Shown piece by piece: positions 45,660 through 56,861 of a stretch of 64,000 nucleotides of DNA. This DNA comes from Meghimatium bilineatum (Eukaryota > Mollusca > Gastropoda > Stylommatophora > Philomycidae): contig CM067316.1 in the NCBI GenBank assembly GCA_034231615.1, positions 23,583,791-23,647,790 on the forward strand, written 5' to 3'. The notes under the pieces were generated by a model. It saw nothing but the letters and a program-made list of their open reading frames with translations. It did no database searches and was not told the DNA's origin. How positions within the stretch are numbered: the first letter of the stretch is position 1; each line of letters begins with the position of its first letter. Position numbers and translations under genes: made by a program.

Positions 45660-45875
45660 TTATCATTCTTGATTTTTGATTATAAAATTGGCCTCAAATC
45701 AAGTGGGGCATTCCCATAAATGCTACGCCCTCTGTTCCAGCAGCCATCGAACTCGATGGTGTTTCGAGTATAATGCCACCTAAACAGACGTCGACATCAA
45801 GACACAACTCTGGCCCTTGCGACAGGATTCTTTGTTGTTTCGCCCACCCACGCCGTGCCCGTAACTAGTTCAAGC
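45660..45875 (-). mobile_element. SINE family S5
   Basis: It matches the TSD-bounded copy at 48770-49075: tggggcattcccataaatgc, cgccctctgttccagcag, tcgactc-like B-box region and aactctggcccttgcgacag. The 5' third is absent or replaced by an S4 copy. Confidence 0.72.
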
Positions 45876-45899
45876 ACAGCTATTATGTTGGGTTGGCCA

Positions 45900-46105
45900 G
45901 TTTCCTTCCTTGCTGTGTTTAACCTTCCTCAACTCATATATCAGGTACCCATTTACAGCTGTGTCAACTGGAGAAGCAGCCGTGTCAGGCGAGAAATCGC
46001 AACTTGAATGATCTTTTTTTTGTCCGGAAGTATTTCTAGCCTAACACGATGTAACCCGGTGATAGTACACAAACTTCCTATCAACTAGGATACCGCTCCC
46101 CTCTT
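45900..46105 (-). mobile_element. tRNA-derived SINE, family S4
   Basis: The reverse complement starts with an A-box-like gtatcctagttgatagg. It continues with tatcaccgggttaca and ends with gctgtaaatgggtacctga, as at 4870-5130. The B-box has decayed (gttaggctagaaata). Confidence 0.65.
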
Positions 46106-46331
46106 CAACATTATACATTTGTAATAAGATGTAACTGCCGGTATCGCACATATAGCCTCTTGAATACAAGCTAAGTGGCATAAGAGGAAATTATGTCAGA
46201 CAGTAAACATCCTGATTGGTTATGACTAGTAAAACACAAACGTGTCGATTGTTGCAGTTATTTGCAGACCAGATGCATGGTTTACAGCGCTAAACATTAC
46301 GAACACAGGATAGTGATGACTTTTTGTCCTT

Positions 46332-46386
46332 GGAAGAACCACATTCCCACGGTTCGAGGTTATTGGTTGGGAATGTGGGTTATGTT
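46332..46386. other. Imperfect inverted repeat (hairpin)
   Basis: aaccacattccca and tgggaatgtgggtt are inverse copies separated by about 18 nt. They could form a 13-14 bp stem. No transposon or RNA class is assigned. Confidence 0.6.
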
Positions 46387-47200
46387 ATGCTCAGGCGAGC
46401 AATACTAACCAATCGCAAAGCTAGAGCTACGAGAAGGGTATAACAATATTCTGTTTTGTAAATACCAGATGTCATCAATAACAAAATTTAATCAAGAACT
46501 TGTGTATGATATAGTTTACAAATGCATAATCACCCGTTCAGTAAGTAAAGTACAGCTTACAATCCAATCACTGAAGTGTGAACTGAGGGAGTGGAATTCC
46601 AGAGAGCTCGCTGTTGTTATGTCCAGGTCGCTGTTGTTTAGCAACGGCAGGTTGTATCAATGAAACCCATAGCAATACTGCATGGCTGAGTGATCTGTAA
46701 CTAGAGTTCGTTTCATTCGTACATTCAGATATATACACACGTTTTATTTGTTGGTTTTTGTTCGCAATGTTTTTTTCCTCACATATATTTCTTGTCTTCT
46801 GTTTCTTCTTCTATGTTCGTAGTCAAGAAAACGCACTTAGTTGTGTCATAGTTTACAGTTTGACCGCGTTGTCTACATCTTTTGTCCTGCAATATTCGGA
46901 CTCAGCGTGACTTGTGGGACCTTGACCTTGTTGTGGGTATAAATGGTTAATCATCCATATATAGTCTTTTGTTGCTATTCTTTGTACTACTTTCGGAATC
47001 GGGAAACACTGGCGATTTATTTTTGTGATTGAGAATGATTGTAACAATGATACCATCTTGATTATTTCATTGTCAAATTTTGCTTTTGCCATTCGAAAAT
47101 GTTACTGGGCATAAGAATCGTATTTTGGTAATTTTTCAATTTTTTAACACATTTGAAGGTGTATCACTTTTTACATAGTAGTAGGCACATTTCTATATTT
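46387..47200. other. Intron; traces of S2
   Basis: At 46800-46865 tcttctatgttcgtagtc, aaaacgca, and gtgtcatagtttacagtttgacc resemble the S2 3' half in reverse. The remainder has no recognised feature. Confidence 0.4.
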
Positions 47201-47202
47201 CC

Positions 47203-47775
47203 ATACGGCCGTACCGTATTATTGTTGTATTATACGAAATATAACCAGACGGCCGTACCGTATTATTGCTGTGCTATACGAAATATAACCAGACGGCCGT
47301 AGCGTATTATTGTTGTGCTATACGAAATATAACCAGACGGCCGTACCGTATTATTGCTGTGCTATACGAAATATAACCAGACGGCCGTAGCGTATTATTG
47401 CTGTGCTATACGAAATATAACCAGACGGCCGTACCGTATTATTGCTGTGCTATACGAAATATAACCAGACGGCCGTACCGTATTATTGCTGTGCTATACG
47501 AAATATAACCAGACGGCCGTACCGTATTATTGCTGTGCTATACGAAATATAACCAAACGGCCGTACCGTATTATTGTTGTGCTATACAAAATATAACCAG
47601 ACGGCCGTACCGTATTGTTGTTGTGCTATACGAATTATAACCAGACGGCCGTACTGTATTATTGTTGTGCTATACGAAATACAACCAGACGATTGTGCTG
47701 TATTATTGTTTTTCTATATGAAATACAACCAGACGATCGCACTGTATTATTGTTGTACTATACGAAATACAACAT
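47203..47775 (+). repeat. 44-bp minisatellite, about 13 copies
   Basis: The units run ACGGCCGTACCGTATTATTG then CTGTGCTATACGAAATATAA and ccag. Eleven good copies are followed by two decayed ones (agacgattgtgctg, agacgatcgcactg). Each unit carries the palindrome ACGGCCGT. Variants gtacc/gtagc and tgttgtg/tgctgtg form patches, as expected from unequal exchange. The sequence is not related to the other two 44-bp arrays. Confidence 0.93.
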
Positions 47776-48185
47776 ACGATCCAAGGCGATGATGGATGTG
47801 ACTCAAAAGAACAATCTGAGTCACAAAGAGTCCTCCAGAGCACGTGCAAGAGATAACAGGTCCACTTGTACTATCGTGTGTTAGTGTGTCTTTTTAGACG
47901 TGCAATCATTGAACTAACTGCCATCACTTTTTCCTTTGTCTTTGTTCCATTACTGATCTTCCCCTGCATGCAACACGGTCAATTGCAGTATATTCCCATG
48001 GTTATTCAGCAATTCTTGTATCGTGTATATTTGTTACTTAAAAAAAACAACAACAACACTTTTCACATATTCTCTGATTTAAATATATGAAAATAAGACA
48101 ATACTAATCATGTGATGTCACGTCACTGATGTCAGCAATTACAAGAAATCATTTGAAAAATAAAAAAGGATAGGGGGGGGGGGAT
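47776..48185. other. Intron, no recognised feature
   Basis: It includes a G9 run at 48175. Nothing else was recognised. Confidence 0.4.
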
Positions 48186-48189
48186 AAGT

Positions 48190-49310
48190 ACGTTGATGAC
48201 GATGATGATGATTCAATCCTTTTCGTTGTGAGCAGGCAGCTCTTGACAGCTCATAGCTATTCTGGCGAATGTACAGGCTTTCCCCAAGTGTGGTGCAGTG
48301 GTGTAGAGTGCGTTGTGTATGGTTGGAAGCGGTGGTAGTAGTTCTTGCCGGATGTCTGTTAGTTTTGGGCACTGCAGTAGTAGGTGTTCGACAGTCTCCT
48401 CTTGTGCGTTACAGTGTCTGTAAAATCTGGTTCGTATGGATTTATTCTGTTCAGATGTTATTAAATAGGGGCGTGGCCTGTTCTTGATTGTGAGATTTTG
48501 GTTTGCTCTCTCGAGTTGTCTCAGAGGATCCATTGGGTTGGGTTTCTGTTGGTGATCATATAGTAAGCGCTCAGTCTTTGAGCTGGCCCACTGTCGTAGC
48601 CATTCTTGTCTCTAGTTGTTTATTAGGATTTGTTTGCATATTTGCAGTGATATTTTTTTTTTGGGGGGGGGGATTAGGGGGGGGGGGCAACACCTCTCTT
48701 AGATAGATTTATAGGCAGTTTCGTTTTCAAGGACGTCGGTATAGCCAGGTATCCATTGGAGGGTAACTTGATTCTTGATTAGAAACTGGCCTCACATCAC
48801 GTGGGGCATTCCCATAAGTGCTTCGCCCTCTGTTCCAGCAGTCATTCGACTCGATGGTGATTCGAGTCCAATGCCGCTGAAACAGTCGTCGACATTAGGG
48901 CACAACTCTGACCCTTGCGACAGGTTTCTTTGTTGTTCCGCCCACCCAGGCCGTCCTCGTAACTAGTTCACGCACAACGTCGGCCTGTCGGAACAACATG
49001 GTACCTGTTATCTGAGGTTTACGACTACGGGATTGTATAGATGATGTGCCATGAAGCTTCTATAAGAAGATAACCAGGGTAACTTCTGCGCCGTATGATG
49101 TGGATAGCTGGTCTATTTGTCTGTTGATGTTGGACCAGGGTGTTTTTTAATTCTATCACTGGCCTGTAGTGCTGATTTTGAGTCCGAGAAGATAACTATG
49201 TCTTCAGGTGTAGTAGTTCCTTTCTCGAAGTTCACAATGATTCGATTCTAAGCTTTCTCGGTTGCTAATATTTCTGCTGTGTAGTTAAAGCAGATATCAA
49301 AGTACGTTAA
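48190..49310 (-). pseudogene. RNase H-bearing LINE C-terminal remnant, split by SINE S5
   Basis: The minus strand at 48213-48533 is open and reads RANQNLTIKNRPRPYLI, FYRHCNAQEETVEHLLLQC (C-x-H-x-C zinc type) and LTDIRQELLPP. Upstream pieces at 49090-49300 encode RNase H-like sequence (AEILATEKA, NRIIVNFEKGTTTPEDIVIF). The SINE at 48770-49075 lies between them. G-rich runs at 48660-48690 are local expansions. Confidence 0.65.
48770..49075 (-). mobile_element. SINE S5 with TSD, nested in a LINE remnant
   Basis: The 306-nt element is bounded by the 10-bp direct repeat AGGGTAACTT at 48760-48769 and 49076-49085. Read on the minus strand it starts ggttatcttcttatagaag, has a B-box-like GGACTCGAATC, and ends tctaatcaagaatc. 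Related sequence lies at 45660-45875 and 55930-56085. The first 45 nt also occur at 52265-52325. Confidence 0.82.
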
Positions 49311-49311
49311 G

Positions 49312-49605
49312 TTGCTAGATTGCAACACATCTATAATAACACATCACTGTCTCATGGAAAAAAAAATTGCAAATGCCAAAACGACTTTCAATGATAATAA
49401 ACAGCTACGATCATCCAAACAAACCCAAACATGTAAAAGTGAGAAGAATGTGACATCTATAGTCCATATTCCGTGTCATGTCAAGTCTACATTATTTGTA
49501 TGGTGCTGAACCCTAAACAATGAACAAGAGTTTAGAAGACAGAATTCACGCCTGTGATATGTGATATAGAAAAGAATGGGTAGAATTTAGAGGATTTATT
49601 TTATT
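49312..49605. other. Intron, no recognised feature
   Basis: Nothing recognised. Confidence 0.35.
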
Positions 49606-49607
49606 AT

Positions 49608-49800
49608 ACTCTGGTTTCCTATGTACTCCGTCGCAGTTAGCAAAGCGGCAAACCGCCTGCCGAGACTACCACTCATGGCACGTAACTCCGTAGCTTCAAG
49701 CTATGATCATCAGTAATCCTCGAATAAGTTCATTTTGTAAACACACCACGAGCCGGATTATAACGTACGACCTCCTGATAAAAAGTTGAACGGTTTAACC
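49608..49800 (-). mobile_element. SINE S3, full-length copy
   Basis: Reverse orientation: gtaactccgtagcttcaagc, taatcctcgaataagttc, attttgtaaacacaccacgag, gtacgacctcctgata and aacggtttaaccactataccac, the last being the A-box side of the head. It runs into a tandem array of that head. Confidence 0.7.
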
Positions 49801-49965
49801 ACTATACCACGGTTATTCACATTTAACCACTATACCACGGTGATTCACATTTAACCACTATACCACGGTGATTCACATTTAACCACTATGCCACGGAGAT
49901 TGACACGTAACCACTATTCCACGAATATTAACACTTAGCCACTATGTCAGGGAGCGTAACAAGAT
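49792..49965 (-). repeat. 28-bp tandem array of the S3 head
   Basis: About six units read TTTAACCACTATACCACGGT then gattcaca on the plus strand. The first three are near-identical and the last three increasingly diverged. In reverse each unit carries TGGTATAGTGGTTAA, a tRNA A-box-like sequence from the 5' end of the adjacent S3 SINE. Confidence 0.85.
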
Positions 49966-50775
49966 ACGTCATTGGCGATCTTACAGAAGTGAAATGTTGA
50001 AGATTGTAGAGAAAAACTAAGGTATAAGTGGGGAGAACATCAAGAGTTGGAAAAATTACAGTTTATCTGAGTGTACAGACATGGAAAGAAGAATGACGCA
50101 TAGGTGATCCATTGCATCGTCATCGGTTGCACAAACGGCACATTATCAGATCGAACTTTCATAGACCTAGCCAACATGGTGGACATGGATGTGTAAACAT
50201 TCAGGTCCTGCCCAATTTAGCTTCTGTGACTAGCTTTGCGAGCCCATAGAAGTATTTGTGCGCAAATATATTCAAAGAGTAATTTAGTTGGCTTTTCATT
50301 GTGCAATTCATTGTTGTTTTCGTTTGGAATACCAGTGATAATTCTATGGTTGGATGTGTGGAACCAAAGTAGTCATTTAGCTGAGGCTGAGACATGCTTG
50401 AGTAATACAGCAATGAATAAAAATCAAGAGCTAACTACATAGTGAAGAAGAGATACAAATCAGTTACGTTGAATATTTGAGGGTTGGGAACAAAACACAA
50501 AGAATTAATTTCGTTTATGAAGGGTTTCCAGATATCAGGAAAAAAAGAAACAACATAACAGCGGTGCTTAACAATTATGTTTTGATATGGAGCGGTGTTG
50601 GTGCAAATGAAAGAGCAAAACATAAGGAGTCGGTTGTTTTTTTGTTACATCAAAACAAAGGCAAAATTAATATCAGACGTAGAATACGTGTCAGAGAGGA
50701 TAGTAAGAATACAGTTAATAGAAAGAGACAGAACAATAACCATAATACAAGTTTACATCACGTATGGAAGTTAAA
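49966..50775. other. Intron, no recognised feature
   Basis: An open stretch at 50477-50788 has a basic composition and no family signature. It probably is not a gene. Nothing else was recognised. Confidence 0.4.
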
Positions 50776-50784
50776 AAAAGACAA

Positions 50785-51260
50785 ATGATTTACACTATAT
50801 TTCTATCAGCTGTGTGTTACCAGTACCAAACCTGTTCTCTCTCATCTTCACATTACAGAAAGATAGTGACACGTGAGATGAAATGGTCGAGGAAAGCTGC
50901 AGGTGTCACCAGGCTCGATGGATTACGAAATGAAGACATCAGGGAAAGAACAGATATAACACCTTGCACACTCATATAGAAAAACAACAGATCAAGTGGT
51001 TATGGCCACATTATGAGGATGCATCACGACAAAATGCCCTTACAGGCATACAACCAAATGAGATCTGGGTACAAAGCCAGAGGAAGACCACGAAAAAGAT
51101 GGATATAAAAAAGACAGGGACATCTTAAACAAACACGGTCATAGCACAGCCGAGACCACACATCTGGCCTTGGAACAAAAGCTCGAGCTCCAATCACCCC
51201 TACTCTTAACGGCAAGACTGGATAACATACCACCTGGGGATAGACAATATACTTTCATAG
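50785..51260 (+). pseudogene. LINE C-terminal fragment, GACAATA-type tail
   Basis: It has YQYQTCSLSSSH, VTREMKWSRKAAGVTRLDG, a frameshift, IKWLWPHYEDAS-like decay, GYKARGRPRKRWI and a tail aacggcaagactgg...ggggatagacaatat. It is nearly the same as 2735-3172 from ctctctcatcttcacattac onward, so the two share a common parent copy. Confidence 0.75.
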
Positions 51261-51799
51261 ACCTCGTAATACAGGTCAGAATCGGGATAACAAGTCAATT
51301 TAGTATATTCCTCTTCCCCATTGACATATCCTTAACATTTGATAATCGTTTAGTATATATCTATTCGCTAAACCCTTTGTTGACTTTTTAGCGTCAGAGG
51401 TAGAAGAGTTTTTTCTGGGGATAGCCAGTAGTACTAAGTATACTGTGAAATGTGTTGCCTCTTTTATCTCGGTGTCCCATCGTTTTCGAGGCCGGCCTCT
51501 CTGCCTTCACTGTAACTGTGTAGATGTTTAGTAATGGACCGTAATAATTTATTCAAACACCGTTAGGAATATGTCAATTATACTTACACGTGTTGTTGAG
51601 AATTTAAAGGGGAAAAAGAACAGTAACACTGTCACGTGCCACGCATGTCAACAGAGATGATTAACGAGGGTTAGGTAATGAGTCCTGAGGGTAATAAAAA
51701 AGCTCAGAGAAAATGTTCACTATATATATATATTGACTTTTCTCTGTTTATGCTGTGAGGAGTCTAAGGATTGAATGGCGATGGGTTTTCGGGTCTTGC
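51261..51799. other. Intron; S2 trace
   Basis: 51605-51700 resembles the S2 5' half (gtgccacgcatgtcaac, gattaacgaggg). The rest is unassigned. A (TA)5 run lies near 51720. Confidence 0.4.
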
Positions 51800-52190
51800 A
51801 CTCTGTATGTTGCTGTCTATTTTTTCATTTTGTATGTTCTTTCCGCTGGCCAATAAGGGTTCATTCTCGTTAGGTGGCCGAACCCTTTCAGTCTCTGTTT
51901 TTCAATATATTTGACCACTGATAATGTTCCAACAGTCCTTGTAATCTCCTCATTTCTCAGATGATCTCTTCTTGTTCTGTTTCTTGCTTTTCTTAGACAT
52001 ATCATTTCACACGTAGTAAGCTTTTTCTCTTGTTCTTTAGTTAGTGTCCATGTCTGACATTGAAAACATAATGTTGGGATAAATATTGAATTTATGATTT
52101 GCCTTTTGGTTTCCATTGTGATAGATGTATGTTTCAAAACTGGTGTAAGTAAAAACATACAACTTTTACTACTTATAGAACGCATGTGGT
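51800..52190 (-). pseudogene. LINE C-terminal fragment
   Basis: The 122-codon open frame reads IINSIFIPTLCFQCQTWTLT, KKLTTCEMICLRKARNRTR and LKGFGHLTRMNPYWPAERTY. It is the same domain region as 50785-51260 and 2735-3172, but the opposite orientation and a diverged subfamily. Confidence 0.75.
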
Positions 52191-52330
52191 TGGGTCTGTG
52201 GGTCTCACCAATGGCTCATTAGAAAAACCACACACGTAACAGAAAACCTTAGTAGATGACATGCCGTTATATTGAGGTTATCTTCTTATAGAAGTTTCAT
52301 GGCACGTCATCTATACAATTATGCTTCTCA
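52190..52330. repeat. Dispersed repeat D4 plus S5 head
   Basis: gtgggtctcaccaatgg ... aacagaaaaccttagtagatgacatgcc matches 60280-60365 in reverse. The following 52265-52325 is the reverse of the first 45 nt of S5. tagatgacatgcc and ggcacgtcatcta form an inverted pair around it. Confidence 0.6.
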
Positions 52331-52379
52331 TGCTTTTATTTTGTTATTGCACTGTGTTTTTATATATGTATGCACCCTC

Positions 52380-52790
52380 TGTCGTTGAGAGAGAGCCAGA
52401 GATGTACTGCACAGCATTAGGGAGGAGGAAACTGACAGCACTGTATTTCCTATGGCTGAGGCCCATCATAGAGGCACAGTGACTCAGGACGTGACAATCC
52501 TTTTGACTTGAACATTTGGCTGCATGCCTGGAGCAATAGAGAAGTTCGGCATAACCAGTAGTCAATTGGTGGTGGGGAATGGGCACAGTGAACCATAACT
52601 TGGTTGCAGTGGCTCGGAGCAGTGCATAGGTTGAAACCTACCTTCCTGGTGATGTGATAGTTATTCTCTGGCTGTCCCGGGGTGAGCCGAAAATCCACAG
52701 ATTCCCCAGCAATATAATGTCATTTTAATGGCATTTGGTCAAAGGGCATGAGTCCATGGACCGCTGGACCAGCAACCAACCAACTACTTA
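52380..52790. repeat. Unidentified dispersed repeat
   Basis: It ends with gtcaaagggcatgagtcc ... ctggaccagcaaccaacc, also at 37150-37215. Local composition is GC-richer than the surroundings. No frame or terminal repeats were recognised. Confidence 0.4.
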
Positions 52791-53465
52791 TGGAAAATAA
52801 AAGACTAATAATTCGTTAACCCCAGGAATGAAAACAAAGGAGCAGGAAAATATAACACAAACACAGAAAATAGAACTTCCAATTAGCCAAATGAAATGTC
52901 GACAGTAAAATAGATGTGTTGACGAAGGCCCCCATTATTTTTTTTTAAACTCTCAGAAAGTTTCCATGGTAACAAGTGGAAGAAATAGCTGAAACCAGTA
53001 CAAGATAGAAGAGATCTGTTGCGAATCGATGCTCCACTGGGATAGTAAATAAATAGTAACGAGTGAACAAAATTACGTAGTGAATACTCTTTGTATATTT
53101 CAAGAACTTCACAACGTTCAGTTGCTCAGTTCTAGGTCAAAGCCAAAATAGGATTCGCTATACGAAAGGCTTAAAATTGTAGCTTTTGCTGCAAATTTCT
53201 TGCACTAGAATGACTTAATATGTAGTTTCAGCGATGGCATATAGCATTTCAATACAGTAGACCTGCTGTAACAGTGCAGTAGCTATTTCAGTCGCCCGCC
53301 AACTAAGCCACCATAATTGATTTTCGTTTACGGAGTCACCAGTGGTTTGCAAAAACTCTCGTGTTCATTCAGATACCAAAAAAACTACAAGGGCTCTCAT
53401 TGTGAGAATATGGCTGTCAACAATGTAAGACCTACTGAGTAATGGGAAATGAAACCGTTTTTAAC
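52791..53465. other. Intron, no recognised feature
   Basis: Nothing recognised. Confidence 0.4.
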
Positions 53466-53565
53466 GGCTCGTTTGACTATTCCCGCGATTTTCATTGGTC
53501 ATTATAATTATATTTTGTGTGACAGCCAATAAAAATCAAGGGAATAGTCAAATGGGTCATTAGAA
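53466..53565. mobile_element. Foldback/MITE-like hairpin
   Basis: gtttgactattcccgcgatt and aatcaagggaatagtcaaat are inverse arms of about 32 nt (including tttcattgg/ccaataaaa), separated by about 25 nt. Part of the arm (gaccaataaaaatcacggg) recurs at 43966-43984. This suggests a small dispersed foldback element. Confidence 0.6.
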
Positions 53566-53569
53566 AGTT

Positions 53570-54115
53570 CACATTCTAGTGTTTTTCTCTGAGAGATTAT
53601 GTTTGTCGCAGCATTGCATAAGTCAGGACATTCTTGAAGTATGTGCGCAGCAGTTCTGGTGTCTGTCCACATGCACACATGCCTGTGGTTCCCACCCCCC
53701 CCCCCCCCGCTAGATCTTGGGGTTTTGGTCGTAGCATTGAGTACTGGGGTGATTTTGGCCAAATATGTCTGAATCTGGAATAGGAAATCAGAACATGATT
53801 TTTGTACCAGGAATTTAGCCAACGGATGATAATTGTCGCCTTTAACTATTTTCGAGAGCAAAACTGTCACCAAAAGTCTCATGGAAGCGATGGAATTGCA
53901 CACAACAATGAAAGTATGCGTTTTTTAAGGCAAACACACTTCCCTTAGGCCTACTGAAGACATATCTCAGGACATGACCTTATTTAGATGCAATATAATC
54001 TAGGGCTATTTTGACTTTCTTATGGACGACCTGGGTTTATTTATAAAGCGTCAGTGTGGTAACAGTGGTATTAATGTGACTGCAGAATCGGTTGTGTCCT
54101 GTTCTGAGTATTCTG
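53570..54115 (-). pseudogene. Decayed RNase H-LINE C-terminal remnant
   Basis: It has LRTGHNRFCSHI (about 54070-54110, compare LRTGHNRLRSHM in L-GAA), then after a gap VCMWTDTRTAAHILQEC, the zinc-type block. A C13 run lies at 53695-53708. Distant from L-GAA. Confidence 0.6.
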
Positions 54116-55925
54116 TGCGAAGACGCATAGACGCATGCATCACTACAAAACACGCAAAAAAAAACATGTGGTACCTCTCCGCCCCTCCTCTTTGTAGAAC
54201 AAAATACTGCAAATTTTATGCCACCCCCATCCATCGCAAAAAAGGTTATACCCCTTATCGTGTGCCTATCAGCGCTCACAGTTTTTAAATGATAGTCTGA
54301 TCGTAATATTTTAGTAGTTTGTGACATCACTCTGCCGGCTCATTTCTATTAGCGAAATACTACCGTACCGATGCTAAACTAGCCTTCGATTAATAAGAAC
54401 CTGCCTAACCCGACAATACAATCATGGGGGCGAGGGGGGCCTCTCAGTTCGTAGCGCGCATATCGATTCATACGGCAGTAATCCCTAAATCCATGGTCAT
54501 CCCTTATCCTCAGATGCTCATTCGTGGCATAATTTAATCTCAGCTGAACAGAGAAGTACAGAATTTAGGGGGTTAGGTGGGTGTTAAAATTAGTATAACC
54601 CAAACCCTAACACCCCCCCCCCTTCTCCTAAACTCTATCCCTTCTTCTCCGATGCGCATTCGTAGCATTAAATCGTGGCATAATTTAATCTCCACTAAAA
54701 TTAGCTAGTTTGTTTTGTCTGGCAACACGGTCTGCTAATGACGTAATTTCATTGACGGCACGATAACTGTGCTCACTATAACAAACTGAGAATTAACCTG
54801 TGCATAATATTAATTTCGTATACATTACGGGAATTTGCGAAATATGCGGCAGGCACGCGATCTAGGATAGAACGGAAAAAAAAGTTATGCTGCTGATTCA
54901 TAACAACACACTTTAGATGGGAAAATTTGTAACGTTTTATGAATTAACGCGAACAAGTAGTTGCTTTCATAGACCACACAGCAGCACTCTAGATTAAAAT
55001 TTCCAAGGCTGCCACATTGTTTCAAGGCTGCCACATTATTTCACGGCAAAATTCATACACATTGTTGTTTTTAAATGTCGCAAAAAATTTAGCCTTTTGG
55101 CCATGTTTGTATTTTGACAAATTTTAGATGTATCATTTTAAACAAAATTATCCTTTTAAGGTGATGAAAATATGAAACGTCCGGTCACATCAGCAAGTAA
55201 TATATTTTTGTTGGTAGAATTGTTTTTGTCGAAGTTTCAGTCAAAATACAAGTAATAAACAGAACGCAGTTTAGTCTCCTTGCGAAATAATTACAATTAA
55301 AACTTCTAAAATGTTTCACTGTTAACCTCATATTATGTTTGCATTAATTTATGTGCACAATTTAGGAGTGTGGCCATTATTTCGCTGCGATGTTTACCTA
55401 AAATGTAGTCATAAACAATTCCAACTATCTGGCAAATCTGGTGTTCCGCAGGTTAACTATATGACCGTCTAACAATTGTGCCACTAGTATCTAGTTTAGT
55501 TTTCTGAATCTACACTGATGCTTTGTGGCAAACAAGTGGATGAAATGTGTCTTCCATCATACGACAAAGTGTATGCACACCGATGGTTCTCGTAGCTCCC
55601 TGACTTCACATATTAATATTCTGTCTCTCCTCAAGCGCCTGTTTCTGTTCGCGCGACTAGATAATTCAAAATTATTTTAATCGCAAAATCGTTTATTCAT
55701 ATAATCTTGTATCATTTAGATACCAGTAGTTTAGATTTAGTGTTTATGTTTTGATTTTATTATGCCTTTAGTGTCCACAAATAACTCCCTTACCCTTGAT
55801 ACCTACGAAGCTAACGTTTCTGATCTGTTACTGTCACGAACTCCTGCATGCCCAAGTCGATAAAACTACACAGTCTTTGTAGATTGGAATAAGCAATTGG
55901 AATAAGTGATGGGAGAAAGTGCTCT
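54116..55925. other. Longest stretch without a recognised repeat or exon
   Basis: No open coding region or transposon motif was seen. A short direct repeat, cattcgtggcataatttaatctc, lies at 54519 and 54658 (second copy interrupted). aaccctaacaccc occurs at 54603 but only twice, so it is not a telomeric array. ccaaggctgccacatt is doubled at 55000-55035. Confidence 0.5.
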
Positions 55926-55929
55926 CCCT

Positions 55930-56085
55930 CTCCGGAAAGATCAGAAGAACGCGTAATTAGCAACTGATTGGGATACTGAGCTTATACACTTTTAGATGGA
56001 GGACAGAACGGCGAGCAGAGCATATATGGGAATACCCCCAGTGCTGTGACGCTTGTACCTAATCAAGAATCAAGCCATCTACCCA
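55930..56085 (+). mobile_element. SINE S5, degraded 3' part
   Basis: It has tatatgggaataccccc, gtgctgtgacgcttgta and cctaatcaagaatcaag, matching the 3' end of the copy at 48770-49075. Confidence 0.55.
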
Positions 56086-56585
56086 CTCGCTCATGTATGA
56101 ACTATTCATTTTAAAAATTAAACCTTCAAAAATGAACTGAGTCTTTTACCACAGCTCCCATTGTTATGCCAGGAATACATTTTAGTGCCGCCGTAACTAT
56201 CTTCGTTCTAACGTTGACGGTTGTTGTGTGTAATTAACATTCTGCTCAACAATGGGTGACTTCCGAAACAAGCAATGCCGTATATGCGATCCTCATTTAA
56301 TACCACTGCATTTTTACATATTTATGTTTCCTATTTTATTTTACTCAGTGTATCAGTCACCCGATCTTTTCTGGTAACCGATGAATGTGTTCATCTAGCC
56401 ATTACGCAGACATAGTTTTCTGAGCATGTATAATTCGTACGTTTTCTTGTATCATTTAGAAAAATGTTTTATGACACAGTCAACAACAAGTTTTAGCACA
56501 ATAGCATGAAACTTTCATCAGACACTATTTACTACAACTACAAAAACCCTCCCTGCGACTCCTTAACGGGAAACATATGCAGTAT
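56086..56585. other. Intron, no recognised feature
   Basis: Nothing recognised. Confidence 0.4.
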
Positions 56586-56587
56586 TT

Positions 56588-56750
56588 CTTCTTCTTCAGC
56601 GTTCATTCTCAAACTCCCGCTGGATTTCCTTTATAGCAGGACCATGGTCCTACTAGAATTCTAGCAGGATGTAGTCCAGAGAATGGAAAAGCGTTTTATC
56701 GCCGTTTTATTTGCGCCAATGGCCCGACACATCCGTCTTCGACGGATGCA
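56588..56750 (-). mobile_element. SINE S1
   Basis: Reverse copy from tcttcttcagcgttcattctc to ccgacacatccgtcttcgac, with the AGGACCATGGTCCT palindrome. atgcagt on both sides may be a short TSD. Confidence 0.82.
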
Positions 56751-56861
56751 GTTTTTGACAGTCGACTATTTACTATAGTTCGTTTACTAATTCATAAACA
56801 TGGTTGGTAGCGATTTTCTCAAAAACTACCTGTTGGATCTTATAGATTTTGTTCACGTTTC

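Noticed and set aside
47574..47884. Two overlapping plus-strand open frames with repeating peptides
   Set aside because: They are the 44-bp minisatellite read in different frames; a 44-nt period cycles through all frames and the peptides have no known fold.
50477..50788. A small basic protein gene
   Set aside because: 103 codons of biased composition with no motif, no splice context and a LINE fragment directly after it.
54600..54620. aaccctaacaccc as a telomeric repeat
   Set aside because: Only two imperfect units next to a C-run; no array.
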